Shown here: piece after piece, positions 36,638 through 49,118 of the stretch
Layout: each line of letters begins with the position of its first letter
Numbering within the stretch: position 1 is the stretch's first letter
DNA from: Monilinia fructicola
Lineage: Eukaryota > Ascomycota > Leotiomycetes > Helotiales > Sclerotiniaceae
Assembly: GCA_008692225.1 (NCBI GenBank)
Contig: VICG01000007.1
Location: 531,501 to 595,500 of the forward strand
DNA: 64,000 nt
Direction of reading: 5' to 3'
Program-made: the position numbers and the translations under genes
Notes under the pieces: model-generated
Told to the model about the DNA's origin: nothing
What the model saw: the letters and a program-made list of their open reading frames with translations, nothing else
Databases searched by the model: none

Positions 36638-38856
36638 TTAATTCCACCCACCAGGAATGTTTACAGCGACCGAGTGGAAAGATTCGGTGTTTTCTTTATT
36701 TAGAGCCGGTCTTTCTGCAGAGTGTTCTTCATCGAGCATTTCAATCTTCTCGGTGAGGCTTGGTTCTTCAGCGACTGATTCAACCTTCTCGTGTTCTTCC
36801 TTGACAGCCGGCTCCCTAGTTGCTGACTCCTCCTTCTCGACATCCTCTATCACGACAGGTGTTTGCCCGAAACTCAACCTCTTAGGGCTGAATGGAAGTG
36901 GCACCATGCTGGCCTGAGATTGTTCGAAGCTTTTCCTGTTTGGGCTGAAAGGGAGTGGTGTCATGCTAGCATGCTCTAGAGTAGTCCTCTTAATATTGCT
37001 GCTCTCAACGCCATGCACGTCGATCTCTTCGAAATCTTCTTTCGATGGACTTGTCTCGCTGGTTACAGTACTAGCAATAGAAAGCTTGCTGTTCCTCAAT
37101 GAACTCCTTGGGGGTAATGGTGGTGGTGGGCCTCTCTTTGGGATATTTACAACTCCGCCTCTCGCTTTGATTGTTTGTGGTGTAATGACTGTAGCTTGTG
37201 CTGAAGCAGCCTCGAAAACTACTGCTTCTTCTTCCTCAAAATCTTCATCGTCTGAGACTTCATCCATTGAGTTAAATGAATTGAATGAGTCTTGTCGTCT
37301 CTTATCAGCTTCGTCAGTATTAGGGGGGCTTCCATTCACGGTTGTACCGTCGAATTCTTGACTATGGTTCAAGCTTTGATACGGTCCTAGGTCGATTTTC
37401 GTATAGTCAACTTCTTCCGGTTCTAGCACAATCGACTGCTCATCTTCTTCTATAATCTTTTGGTTGTCTTCACTGTAACTCGGACTCGTACTTGGTGATA
37501 GTATGCAGGGTGATCTGATGGAAAGTGAATCGTCCGTTTGTGTGCCCATTTCAGTAGTTTGTGTTCCTCGGTCTGTACTTGCCCTTGTCCTCCCTGACAT
37601 GTAACTTTCTCTATTGCTCCTCCCACCCTGAGTATCGAAACTACGTCTGTTGTATCTAGTCCATAATGGACTCGATGGAGCTGGGTTATATTCAAATTGT
37701 GAGCTGACTGGTCGAGCTTTTGTTCCTGCTTCGCGAATCTCAAATCCCGCATTTTCCAAGGCCAATACTCCGAAAGGATCTGGGTCATCAGGTTCAGGGA
37801 TACCAAATGTTGGTATCATGGACGTAGGGGCTTGTAAATCCACATCACCGGGTGCGGGTTCATCTTTAAGTTGGTCCAACATTGTTGTATCCACATCATC
37901 TCTGCCTTCTGCAGCTTTCACTGTTTCCAGAAGTAATTTCGTTTCAAATGGCGCATTTCGAACTTTGCCTGCCAAGATATCTGCAACTCCAATCCTTTGT
38001 CCGTAAAACCGCTCGTTTTCGTCCGTCCTTTCAATAATGACCGTCCCATCTACTTGCACACCCGCGTAAAAGCCTCGAGACTTCAAGTAAGTGAATATAG
38101 GCTTGTTAGCTTGTTTCCACTTTCCATCGTTCTCCAAAATGCCTCCTATTCCAACAGGACCCGCCACAGCACTGATTTCTCCTCCTATCGTTGCTCTTAT
38201 TTTTGTAAAAGATTCCAGAGTTTGCCGATTATTGATAACGACGACACAATCATAAATGTCGACACCGATCAGAAATCCGAGACCTGCAGTATGTAACAAA
38301 ATTCCGGATGGTGGTGACCAGGTACCATCTTCTTTCCTTGCAATCAACACTCCCGAACCTCCGGCTCCCGAAATCCATAATCCCGTTCGCATAGTTGTGA
38401 ATATAGCCAAACCAACTGCATCTTCAATAACCTTTTGTGGTATCTTCTTCAACACTCTCTGTTTAGCCTTCGCATTCGGGCCATCTTGGGTCGACGGTCG
38501 GTCTTCTTCGGTATAAAATCCATCCTCTGCGACGTAGTCATGTCAGCGATAAAAACTTCGAAGAATTGAGTTGAAGAGAGATGCAGGCACTTACTGCAGA
38601 ATGTTTTCAAAATGCGAGCAGCCTTGTCGCATTCCTTGTCTAAAGAAGTCTACTCTCATCGTTAGTATACAGAGATCAAGAATTTGGCGAATAAAGGGGG
38701 ACTTGCCGGCCAAAAGGCTTCCGAACCAATTTTGTTTGTCAATCGATTGACGGGAGCACCCAATTTATCTGCCCATGCCCAACTCTTATCGAAACCTTTC
38801 TTGCTGGTGGTTTTCGTCCTATCCCATGACGGGAGCCATGATACTGCTCTCTGCAT
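36638..38856 (-). CDS. SYLF (Ysc84/SH3YL1-like) lipid-binding protein with long disordered tail
   Basis: SYLF domains bind phosphoinositides, and in yeast Ysc84/Lsb proteins act with actin at endocytic sites. Exons are 38856-38707, 38649-38595 and 38526-36638. The second intron is 68 bp GT..AG. The first is 57 bp and must be GC..AG (CCG|GCAAGT ... GAGTAG|ACT) to read FWPTSLDKECDKAARIL. The protein is 697 residues. Residues about 45-285 form the SYLF domain (KAARILKTFC, KIPQKVIEDAVGLAIFTTMR, GAGGSGVLIARKEDG, FLIGVDIYDCVVVINN, AVAGPVG, GFYAGVQVDGTVIIER). The rest is acidic and Ser/Pro-rich with RGPPPPLPPRSS near residue 550, a ready SH3 ligand, and two MxPLPFSPxR repeats. There is no SH3 domain, unlike yeast Ysc84. 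No frame correction is needed. Confidence 0.93.
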
Positions 38857-40732
38857 GTTGACTATCGTCTGGTTGAACTCGCAATTCTGTTGTGCAAAAG
38901 TTCCCCCGTTTAGGCTATTCGAAGTGGGATAGTACCTAGGTAAAGATAAAAAGTTTTGATTGATGACGACAGTCTATGCGTGGGTAGACTGGATGATAGG
39001 ATAGAGATAAAGTGGCTGGCTTGTCGTGTACTAGCACAGGACAAAGAGCTAATGACAATGATTAATCAAATTTTCGATATTTCGTATAATTTAATACCAA
39101 ATTAATTTGTCGCATTCTTAATAGCTATGTTTCCATTTTAGAAGAGAAGAACTCTCTCATCGCGTCGTCGTCCCCTAAAGACGAAAAATCCAGGAGGAAT
39201 TGAGGGGTTTTGAATCTGTGACTTTGCCCTCCTCATGCAGAAAAAGGAAATCAGCCCAGGGTCGAAGGTCGTAATCGGTCGTTGTTCACAGTAACCTGAA
39301 CAATGTTACGGAATGAGCTGCACGGCGTGATAGGTACAATTGCTTTTGGGTTGCAAGCCTGGATGCAAGCTGAGTAACGTCCTACTAGGTTTTGATTTTC
39401 GACGCTTCTTTCTAGGATTATCACCAATCAATTCCAAGTATTCGAGATGCGGAAGGGGCGGACGGCAGGATCCAAGAAGAGAAGAGATGTCCGAGCGGTA
39501 GGATGCAGTACCGGATTCTTAGGATATGCGAGGGTTTGAAGTTTGACGTTATGAAGGGACTGTAAATGACAAGCAAGACTGATGTCATTCAGATGGATGT
39601 TTGTTATCTTGTTAGGAGAGTCAAGAAGGAAAGTAAGGAGGTGGGTAGGTGCTAGGTAGGGAGGTAGACAGGTAGGCAGGTAAGTAGTTCTAGTCCAAGA
39701 TGAAGAAGCAAGAGTCGAAAAGAGGCTTGAATGCTCACGCAACGAATGAATGAATGAAGAATACTACCACTACCACTACCACTACTTCCTACTGTGCGCG
39801 AAATCGCATCATGGCAAGCAATTCACGTAAGAAAAGAAAACTAAGGTTTATCTAGATTGACGCTATTCTCTCTACCTCTCCCTATTACTTCTCATGACTC
39901 TCTCTTGTCCCCCAAATCCTATAGTCTATGTAAATCTGTTAATATTTTTGGAACATTCAAATTTTATTTTCATTTATTTTTCGTTCCAGCGCGAACACGA
40001 ATTCTTTGATTTTTCCTTATTTCTGGTGAAAAGCCTCGAAATGATCAGGGCGTGCGAAGTACATTCATTCTAGAAAAGTTTCTGATGTTTCATGGGCAAG
40101 GGATTCCTTGATATGAAGGAGGTGACTTCATCACAAGGTTTATAAAGTTGCGAAAACCCCGAAGAATTGACGATAAATTTCGAAAGTTAGGACAGCCACG
40201 AGGTACGTGGGACGGGCCAGACAACAGATGTGTTGTGTTGCTTGTGACACATAAGACATCTGATCTAGATTCAAAATACAGCAAGTAGCACTCCTTTTTC
40301 TATATGTAATTGTTTGGTTGTTGAACAATCTGCTAATTTGTGACTGTCAAGTGGACTTCATTTCTGGAAAACTGCACGTTAAAAGGAGAGATTGGGTCAC
40401 AAGTGGTCTCTGGGGGCCATGCACTGGAGATGGGGTCTAAAGAGTATGAAGAAAGTCCTGCATTTTGTGACTCCCATTTGCTGTAACGTTGTCCTGCTAT
40501 GCCTAATATTATGTATGCTCTTTATTAATAAATTTCGTCACATCCTAGCATCCTTACATCCATCACGAGCCGTTACCGACTAATTCATTGCCGACTTGGT
40601 AGAAAGGTAACTAAGCCGGCCGACCAAATCCCGCGTTCGTAAAGCCGCTTTGCTTTTCGTAAATTTTCATGAAATTCGTAATCATAACTCATCGAGTCAT
40701 CGCGCTATTATAGCCCGTAAAAAATTTCGGAG
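38857..40732. other. Intergenic region, no supported gene
   Basis: About 1.9 kb with AT-rich spacers. A GGTAGG-type purine-rich repeat lies near 39640-39690 and an ACTACC repeat near 39757-39787. Short frames at 39428-39742 and 40090-40328 (minus) overlap these repeats or lack motifs. Confidence 0.6.
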
Positions 40733-41213
40733 TCATAGGAGATTTCCAGTCAAGCCCTCTCCACCGGATTTTAATCCTCCGACCAATCCTTCTCCGGCAG
40801 AGTTGGCACCTCCTAAGACTCCATTTGTGAGACCCTCTCCGTTTTTCTTCAATCCGCCGATAGGTCCCTTGCCCTCCCTAACACTTTGTGCCTGTTGATT
40901 ACCCTTCAAGTCACCTGGAGCAAGTTGTTAGCATTTTCCATTTGAAGGTCGGAGAGTTGTCAAATATCAAAAGAAGGTTCTGCAACTGTCTGGTGAATTG
41001 GGCATGCGTTGGGCATTTACCTGCGAGGAAATCGGTTCCTTCTTGAAGACCCTGAAGACCCATCTTCTTTGCTTCAGCCTTAGCCTTGAATTTAAATGCG
41101 AAAACGCCCAAGTCCTCGATGTAGTCGTCGAGAAGTCCCATAGCATATGCGCCGCCGACAAGAACGACGAGGGTTATAACAGTCGCAAGGATGATGAGAA
41201 CTGTGTTGGCCAT
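40733..41213 (-). CDS. Small membrane protein with GEGL repeats (124 aa)
   Basis: Two exons, 41213-41021 and 40914-40733, joined by a 106-bp GT..AG intron (GCAG|GTAAAT ... CTCCAG|GTGAC), give 124 residues. Residues 4-25 form one membrane helix or uncleaved signal anchor (NTVLIILATVITLVVLVGG). Residues 26-64 are amphipathic and Lys-rich (FAFKFKAKAEAKKMG). Residues 83-124 contain three related units built on Gly-Glu-Gly-Leu: GGLKKNGEGLTNGVL, GGANSAGEGLVGGL and KSGGEGLTGNLL. I do not recognise the family. The start at 41213 is preferred over an in-frame ATG eight codons upstream because the helix follows at once. Without the intron the frame would run through unrelated sequence; the repeat in exon 2 confirms the splice. 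A membrane or lipid-surface role is inferred. Confidence 0.72.
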
Positions 41214-42074
41214 GGTTATCTGTTGTAAGTTGTGCAAAGGTTGCCGTTGTTATTTGAATGAAGGATTTGATGGTTGTGACTGAATATCATGCGCAAGGTG
41301 AAATTTATCAATGAAATCGAGAAATTAGGAAACAAAGCCCAGGTGTTGGTTCTCTTATGCATCATAAATCCTAATTCTCGAAGCTCATCAACCTACCTGT
41401 CCTGTAATTCACGGTTATTACATATGACGTTTCCCTTGCAATTCTTGGAAGTGAATGTGTATATTACGCGGAATCAGGTTTATCCCCAGATTTATAACCT
41501 CTTTCTCTGAGGGCAGGTTTGCCCGCATGAGAACGTGGTTCATCTGCCCAGATTGAAGTCATATTTTGTAATGATTCCTTGGTCATGCTGCTGGCAATGT
41601 GGACATCAAAAATATCACACAAGAATTGTATTGATTGAAGCTGTTGATGAAGGGGTAACTCTGATGTTCTAGAATGAAAGTTCGCTTGGCAGGGAGCGCC
41701 AAGCTTAAAAGAGCCTAGCTCGAATATTTATTCAATCACGTGAATTATATAAGCTTCGATTTTTTTACCTTTCATTTAAGGGGAACTTCCGAACCGCGAT
41801 GAATACTTGCTTGGGTAAAGTAGATACAATTGATTCATAGGCTGACTTTTTTGTAGGTAAATATTTCTTCATATACAACGGCCAACAGCATAGGTTTCAC
41901 GGCCGTACAAGCAAACATGGGGGAAGTTCTCAGTGTACTTTTCGTACTGTAACAATTCCCATATATCGACAACGCCCCCCTTTTACATACAATAACCTTG
42001 ATCTGTAAATGACCCCTCAAAGATGTAGGAGAGACTTCATAGTTTGAATGCGTTATTTGTACCCCGCCCTGTAA
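41214..42074. other. Intergenic region, no supported gene
   Basis: A CACGTG box lies at 41737-41742 (ATCACGTGAAT). No other feature is supported in this 860-bp spacer. Confidence 0.6.
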
Positions 42075-43225
42075 ATGATGGGTTCCGAAACAATCACTTT
42101 AGGGGCTTTAACTGTCTTAGTCGGTGTTTTCTACCAAATAATTCTGAGACATTGGTTGCATATCAATTTCAGTATAGGGCAAGTTCATGACAATATCGAA
42201 GACTATCCATATACATGTGGGAGATTCAAGCATCTTCTTTTGCCCTCTTGCGAAGATCTATCTCTTGATCACAAGGGTCGTACGCTATATGCTGCCTGTT
42301 CGGTAGTTGAAAGCCGGGGAATACAAAGGTGTCGATAGTCATAATTCCATCGTCCTTCATGGGTTCGATGTCGAATGCCACCCTAACTCTCGATTGAGAT
42401 CTTGGACGATCAATTATAGGTCCCCAATTAACGAATTCAGAATCTTTCTCGATGCAACAAAGCTCCGAGCAAATTCAACTGTGGAAGGTTTCGACTTGGA
42501 TCCTAAATCTACGAAACCAGAATTCGCTGACCGTGGCCCGTAATATTGCTGCGACTGGCGATGGTCGATTCGTCTTTACCAATGACTATTCAAATCAAAA
42601 TTTGGCTAGTGAGTATGTCCAAATATTGATATCGAGTTTGTCTGCTAAGCTTTCTATATCCTCGCTCATTGAATATGGTTGTTATTGATGGGGGAAATAT
42701 GTGTGGGTCCGATAATCAGTGTCATTCAGGACCCTACAATTGATTCCCCAACGGCATAGTTCAAGGAAAAGATGCTTCTTACTACATAGCCTTATACAGT
42801 CGTGGGAAGGTCTCCGCTTACTGACTCAAAGTCAACAATACATTTATTTCGATTGATAAAATCGATTCCCGTATGCCGCTGGACAATTTGTCTGTGGATG
42901 CCAATACAGACAGACATCTTAGCCGCCGGATTCCCAGATCCTTTGAAGCTCGGGAAAATTTATTAGTAATAATACTGTTAATGTTCCTTCTACTGCCTTA
43001 CTGCCTTACTGCCTTACTGCCCTCAGAATAAGAAACGTTGATACTGAAGATCTTGGGGTGGAGGGTTGTGGTTACTAAGATCATGGACAATCTCGAGGCG
43101 AAAGTGTCGTCTGGCACTACATCCGTGTTACATGATCCCACCTCGGGACATTTGTTTTTGGTATTGATTACTCTTGCACCGTTCATCGCTATGTGTTCGA
43201 AGACTTGGGCTACTTACCTGTCGAA
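42075..43225 (+). pseudogene. Decayed arylesterase/paraoxonase-like (SMP-30 fold) gene
   Basis: Pieces of one protein family appear in order across three frames. They are an N-terminal membrane anchor (TITLGALTVLVGVFYQIILR), CEDLSLDHKGRTLYAACSVV, then IVLHGFDVE, LDATKLRANSTVEGFDLDP, NIAATGDGRFVFTNDYSN, and after a gap SRMPLDNLSVDANTD, DILAAGFPDPLKLGK and LEAKVSSGTTSVLHDPTSG. In intact fungal paraoxonase-like proteins these blocks are one open frame; they form a calcium-binding six-bladed propeller hydrolysing esters or lactones. Here the reading frame changes at least four times, stops occur (for example after KLGKIY near 42965), and the segment between ACSVV and LHGFDVE is largely deleted. 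An 8-bp tandem repeat (TGCCTTAC, about four copies at 42993-43020) has expanded inside the relic. Boundaries are approximate. Confidence 0.8.
42991..43022 (+). repeat. 8-bp tandem repeat TGCCTTAC inside pseudogene
   Basis: Three exact and one partial copy of CTGCCTTA/TGCCTTAC in a row. Because it interrupts the arylesterase-like relic, it is probably a replication-slippage product acquired after the gene lost function. Confidence 0.8.
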
Positions 43226-45460
43226 ACTTCATGATCAATCGCACAATGAACCAAATTATCCTCGTATTGATGCATTAATCCACACTTGTGTTTGCGACTT
43301 GCCGCGATATTTATATACCATCTTATCATCTCCTGAGCTTCTCAGTACCTACTATCATCCTTCGATTTCCCCTAAAGTTAGTAATTATTACCCCCCCCCT
43401 TGCACCCCCAAAAAAGCAATCCATCTATGAACACGAAAAATGCACGATTCCAAAAATTCAGTCTCGATCGAATACTCCATATCTAAGCACCTGACCGTTT
43501 TTCAAACCCCAAAGACACGCGAGAAAGAGAGCCAAATGCATCGAATATTTATGCCAGTCCCTTAAGCGGGCTCCCCAGAATAAAATCTACAATCGGGCCT
43601 GCAGCGTCAAGATCTCGAGTGATGATATGTGATAGCTTCGTATTTCTCTGAGACACCACGGAATCGCTAGTAGTAGCAGTAGCAGTGATTTCCATCACGA
43701 TCTGACTCTTTCCTGGAAAAATGAATGATTTTAGCTTTGGGGCCTGTCAGCTCGTGGCGTTTTCGGGGGTGAGGTGATGATTTGACTGGAGGACACTCGA
43801 GGATATTATGGGTATGGCTTCGGCTGATAAGGCTTGAAATTCTTTTTTGTTGGAGAGCTAGTCTAGGACGTGCATCTAATTGCCAGTGTTTGGTATCCAT
43901 TTTGATTCGCGTTGAAGCGAAAGGCGTTATGTTTATATCAGTATCTCTGGGTAGTCCAAAATGAAGGTCAAATCTAGATGAATTTCTCGACAACTAAAAA
44001 AACAACTTTCCAGTACCAGTCAGAAAAGGATGGACGGAACGACATGAGTAGATAGGCAGTAGTGCAAATCGATGAGGAGGAGTAACCTGATGTTGTTTAT
44101 AAATTAGGAGATCATGAACATCATACCTTTGATATTGTAGATGTATATACTGGGGCGTTTCGAATGGCCAAAGTGTCGTCGAGCTGGTGGCGTTACGCAC
44201 CCGTTGTCATTGGTCACTTGAGTATTATCTTGAAACGGTACTCACAAGGATTGAAAGCTATGCCGCAGATATAGTAGTCTTAGTCGTTGATCTAGCTATA
44301 GCTATATGGCCCGGATATAGAAAGGGGCAATCGAAGAGTCATGTTAAAAATATTCGCTCGTGGCGTTTCTAGCCCAGTTTTTAGTCTTTCCAGGTCTGAT
44401 TACAGGATATCCTCCGCCGCCCGTTAATTGCAAGGTAGTTACCCCTGATTTCTATTTCTAGAGTATGAATGACTCCCACATGGGGCAAAGAGGTATGAGA
44501 ATCGCGCTTGAAAGTAGAGTTGTCAAGATCGTGCGCGAATAACATGATTGAAACTAGAGCAAAGCCTTTTTAGTATCGCACTCGACTTTGAATTATGATA
44601 ACAGTATTCTTTCCCTAAGTGATGCTATTCTTATGAAAATAGAGAATAACATTGCAAACAGTACAAGTATGGGCCATTTCGTCTTCTGCCATGCCATCGT
44701 TTCAGCGAGGCTGTTGAAGGTAAAATCTCGCCTAGATGACTTTAGGGGATATTAGATACTCGATCTCATCAAGATAGCATTTCGTAGGATTCATCACGAT
44801 TCATGTTATATGCTACGAATCGAGTGATATATTAGCCACCGAGAAAGCATTTTTAGGAACTCAATATGTCATGGGAAGTTTTCAATAAAGGGTTAATTGA
44901 AGCTTGTGAGCTTCTTGACCACCCTGGATACTTGTGCTTTATGATAAATCATGAGTGTAGTATGATGTCTTGTCCATCGCAAGATGACGAGTGAGGTTCG
45001 ACTTTTACCGATTGAAAGTGGGAGTCCAAGGTCCGTCCCCTTGCATGGATTTACAGATACTTGGAACAAACCTTGCGGCAACCATACAAGCATCATCAGC
45101 TTGACCGGAGTAACCTTAATAAGAAAATTCATATTCGAGATTGTTGCTGCGGATTTCTTAAGTTTTAGCTTTGCGCGAAGTCCATGCCAAACACCATATT
45201 GTATCTACTGGTAATTTTGAGGGGGCAATTAGCAGCGCTGGTGTACATATTTTGAAGTCTCCTGGATATAATGACGACGCTGCTGTCAGATTACATCGAT
45301 CACTGGTGGATGTAAGCGCCAAGGCTGTTCTTGATTTGTCATCCGTGCTATCAGTATCTTCACGTACATGGGCATCTTCTCTTGTCCTCCTCAATGGCAC
45401 TATTCCATCACCAAGATCGTTGTCTGTAACACAAAGCACTTGACCCAAACTTTAAAACCA
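43226..45460. other. Intergenic region between two pseudogenes
   Basis: Only short frames. Overlapping frames at 45158-45448 on both strands have no recognisable domain. No gene supported in 2.2 kb. Confidence 0.5.
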
Positions 45461-47722
45461 ATGTCAATGACAACTTCACCCCACTCGAACTCACCACGTC
45501 CCCGACGCAGAAAACATAAAGACGAAGCTTGTGAACCATGTCGGAAGGCGAAAACACGCTGCGATCATACAATACCGATTCGTTTGAGGTGTCAACGAAA
45601 AGGTGCCATAGTAAATTGTGTATATCTCCCTCTGCACCCCCCTAATAGAAGCAATTCTTTCCAGTTCTCGGCACCTGACGTTGCTCATCGCGACGAAGAT
45701 GCTACAAACCACTACATACCACCACCACAAACCTCTGAATCTATAAGTCTAAATGGTGCTCCACCATCGAGAAAAGTTGTCGGGTTCTTTGGACCAACCA
45801 GCTTCTCTGTGTCATTCCTAGAAAACGATAAGGACTTTGTATCGGATGTCGATGATCAGGGAGAGAGTATACTTTCCTCCGTTTCAATTCATGCACTCCC
45901 CACTCTCCGGTAATCGCAACTGGTCAGCAAGCAGCTCAAATATCTTCAGGAATTAAGATTCTTAGCCAACTTCCAGATCAAGCGAACCTGTGAATTACTT
46001 ATATCACGCTACACTGTGAAGTACATAGAGTATGCTTTTCACAAGCCCACGATGTTGTATTGCATGCAATCCTTTTGGACTACTTTTGGTGAGAGTCTAC
46101 GACATCCAAGAAACCTGAAAAGCTGAGACATTGTAAACTTGTTGAATAAGAATAGCAATACAGATTTTCCCGAATCTGAGGATGGAAAAGCTTGGCTGTC
46201 TTCCTTGTCAGGCACGAATTGTAGATGGGAGATATTGGGTATACTGTTTTGTGTGCTAGGACAACAGGCTGTTATGATGAAAGACAAGGAGGAAGAATCG
46301 TTCTTTGAAACACAATCAGGCTGAAGAAAGCAAAGACTGCTATTTACTGCGGATATGCACGAGTGCGCTGAAGGCTGTCTACAAATTTGTAGTAAGATGG
46401 ATATTGGTAATATCCTGATGTTGAGTTTATAATGGAAAATAATTACATTGGAGAGTGAGATTGTCGGAGATATGAGTAGGTTTTGTTCAATTTTGGGTGT
46501 TGGTCATCAAAGCAAGCCTAATGCTATCCAGCTTTCAACCTGTGGAGGCGACAAGGTGATAAAGTCAATCTTGCTACGGCTTTAGGCCTTCATCATTGTT
46601 CCATCGATTCCAATGCTGGGGTTACAACGTCCCTGGAGATAAAGAGACGCATATTCTCTGCCGTGTTTGTCAACGACAAAACGTTGTAAATTTTCACTGG
46701 AACGCCTCCTGGCTTGAGCCATCGTTACAACTCATGTCCATTCCCCCTTGATCTGGATGATGAAATCCTTCTTGCAGATAAGGATATTCTTCAAGAAGTA
46801 GTGAGCAAACTTGACGAAAAGGGTTGGAATAAAGAGGGCAACGTATATTCATGCTCAAGAAGTCGTGCATCAATGATGTATATAGTTCAATCATAGATGA
46901 AATACTTGAAATATCACTTGGCCCTGCCAATCAATTTTCTGAAGCCCGTATATTGTGAGTAAGCCCCCCAGAATTGTTCATCACTAACTATTTCAGGGAA
47001 TTACGAAAACGTAATAGAGAGATTCAGGAGCAACTTCCACCGTGGCTTCGTCTTTCAAGCGCTACTCCAACCAATCTATCTGCAACAATCCACTGGATTA
47101 AGACTGCACTTAAATTCAACTGCCTTCAGTGCATCTTTATTCTGGAATAGGTTTTCGTTAAGAAGGTTGATAGCGCCAGGAAATCCCTTCTTGATGTCTC
47201 TCGACAACTCTTAGCATTAACTGTCTCAATGTGGACCTCTAAAGAGCGTTTTCTTGCATGTTATTCCGATTATGATTGGGTTGTAAGTTGAATTTCCTTG
47301 AACCCCCCTTCGTCAATAGGGATTGATGTATTCTTTAGATCATGTGTTACGGAATTCCATCAGCAGGTGTCATTTGTGCAGAACTCATCAAGGAGATGGA
47401 AAATCCGGCAGTTCAGCCTGTTTATTATCTACCTCGCTCTGAAGTAATACAAAATCTTAGTTTGCTAGTTGGTTTCCTGGACTGGGCAAGACCAACAGCT
47501 GCGAACCATGAGTTATGTGGGCGCATGCAACAAATTGTCAAGAGGACGTTGGATAAGATTCTCGATCCACCAAAGATCAACATCAATCCACAAGCATCCA
47601 GTGCTACAGAAGTTACAATATCAGATAATGGTCTTGAACATACCACTATGGAGGACTTGGATTGGTTGGATACAATTGATTGGGCCAAAGCCCCATTCTT
47701 GGACTTCAGAATGGAGGGATAG
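45461..47722 (+). pseudogene. Zn2Cys6 transcription factor pseudogene (fungal TF MHR type)
   Basis: The relic starts at an ATG at 45461 with a basic Zn2Cys6 region, CEPCRKAKTRCDH...LRCQRKGAIVNCVY. The fourth of six zinc-binding cysteines is Arg (IPIRLRC, TGT to CGT). Middle-region blocks follow in order: ILSQLPDQA, CELLISRYTVKYIEYAFHKP, WTTFGESLRHPRNL, LSSLSGTNCRWEILGILFC, NLATALGLHH, SLEIKRRIFSAVFVNDKTL, FTGTPPGLSHRYNSCPFPL, ILLADKDILQEVVSKLDEKG, EIQEQLPPWLRLS and LDVSRQLLALTVSMW. The last exon (from 47339) is intact to the stop, with QLPRSEVIQNL-like LPRSEVIQNLSLLVGFLDWA. Damage includes a lost base near 45908, an extra base near 45985, and in-frame stops at 46322, 46430, 46687 and 47148. 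Introns remain at about 46951-46997 and 47283-47338. A working protein cannot be made. Confidence 0.87.
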
Positions 47723-49118
47723 AATGACTTTTCTTGAGGCCTTGAATGGATTATGATTCAGCCAGAATCATTTTTCATCTGATCTTCATAGTTCTCAACT
47801 TTCCCCCGGGGAATTTTCAAATATGATGTATGGCCTCAAATGGTGTAGCCAGTCTTTTTATAATCTTCGGCTGATGGTTTTCAAAGCAACTGATGTATTT
47901 TACAACTTGCATAAGTATTTGAATAATATAAATCTATTTAATGTACTGCATCGATTTTCACATTCATCCTAAATAAAAACAAGAATCCACTTTCAATTCT
48001 AGATCTGTTCAATCTGTTAATCATGATTTATATCCAGAGTGGACCAAGGGATGGTCCCCAGACATGGATTGCCCCAAACTTCTTTCACCCCTTCTATCTT
48101 GTTGAGCGAACGTTCAAGAGCGCTCTCAGATACAGTCACGACAACTAGATGTCCAGAGGTCAGACAAGTGAGTTGATTCTATATGTATCATTCAGGATGA
48201 CGAGAGGGACATCCAAAAGGGGATCACCTCGATGAGAGGTAATTACGCTGGCTATACCTCACCGCTAGGGCAAGATTTGAAAGCAGAATCTCCTCAACGA
48301 CAAAGAAAGTTTTTGAAGCAAAGACACTTCGCTTGTGGTACGGTCTGGTTGAACAGATCTAAACGTATTGGACACGCCACGCGCATGGTTGGAAATGCTT
48401 TTCACATTGATGTTTGTGGATATGCAAGAACGTTTTGATTTTGGTAGAGTATGAATGATGATTTCTTCAAATTTAGATATATAATATCGGGTATGCCATG
48501 CACAACGTGCAGAATAGACCTTTAAGGTCAAGACAAATTGAAGTGAGCATGAGATTTGGCTCCTGGTGAATCAAAATCGTTGCGATACAAATATATAATG
48601 AGACAACGACCTTGAGCCTTTAAAAAGAAACCGAATAGTAGCTTAGCGATGTACAACAAGCGGATGGCGTTCCTTTTAGCCAATGGAACGGGATGTATTA
48701 ACAAGTTCCAGTCTATGAAGTGAATGTGACATTCATAAGAAGGGGGATACAGTGAAACATCTGACCCCTTTTCCTTCTGAATGCACCTTGATTGGTCCAA
48801 TAGGGGATATAATTTCGACATTGTTTTCGCTTCATCATTATTCATGGAATATAATTCTTGTTATTACCAAGTGTTGTATTCGTCATGGCACTTTTTGAGC
48901 CGTAGAAAGCAGATTGTTAAAAGATAGATGGAAGCATCGTATTACTTTCCTTTCGACTAGATCCTTATACAAGACACTCAACTACAACAACCCATCTAAT
49001 ACCATACCTACCAAAACTATTTCTTTGACACGCTATAAAATCACACAACAACTTGACACAAATTATCTATTACAACATTCTCTCCAACAATCAATACATC
49101 TAGCCAACTCACCAAAAT
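47723..49118. other. Intergenic region, no supported gene
   Basis: Short frames only, none with motifs. The last 250 bp before 49119 are AC-rich and probably the promoter and leader of the 303-aa protein gene. Confidence 0.6.

Noticed and set aside
36657..37361. Plus-strand frames opposite the SYLF gene
   Set aside because: They are antisense shadows of the disordered Ser/Glu-rich tail of the SYLF protein.
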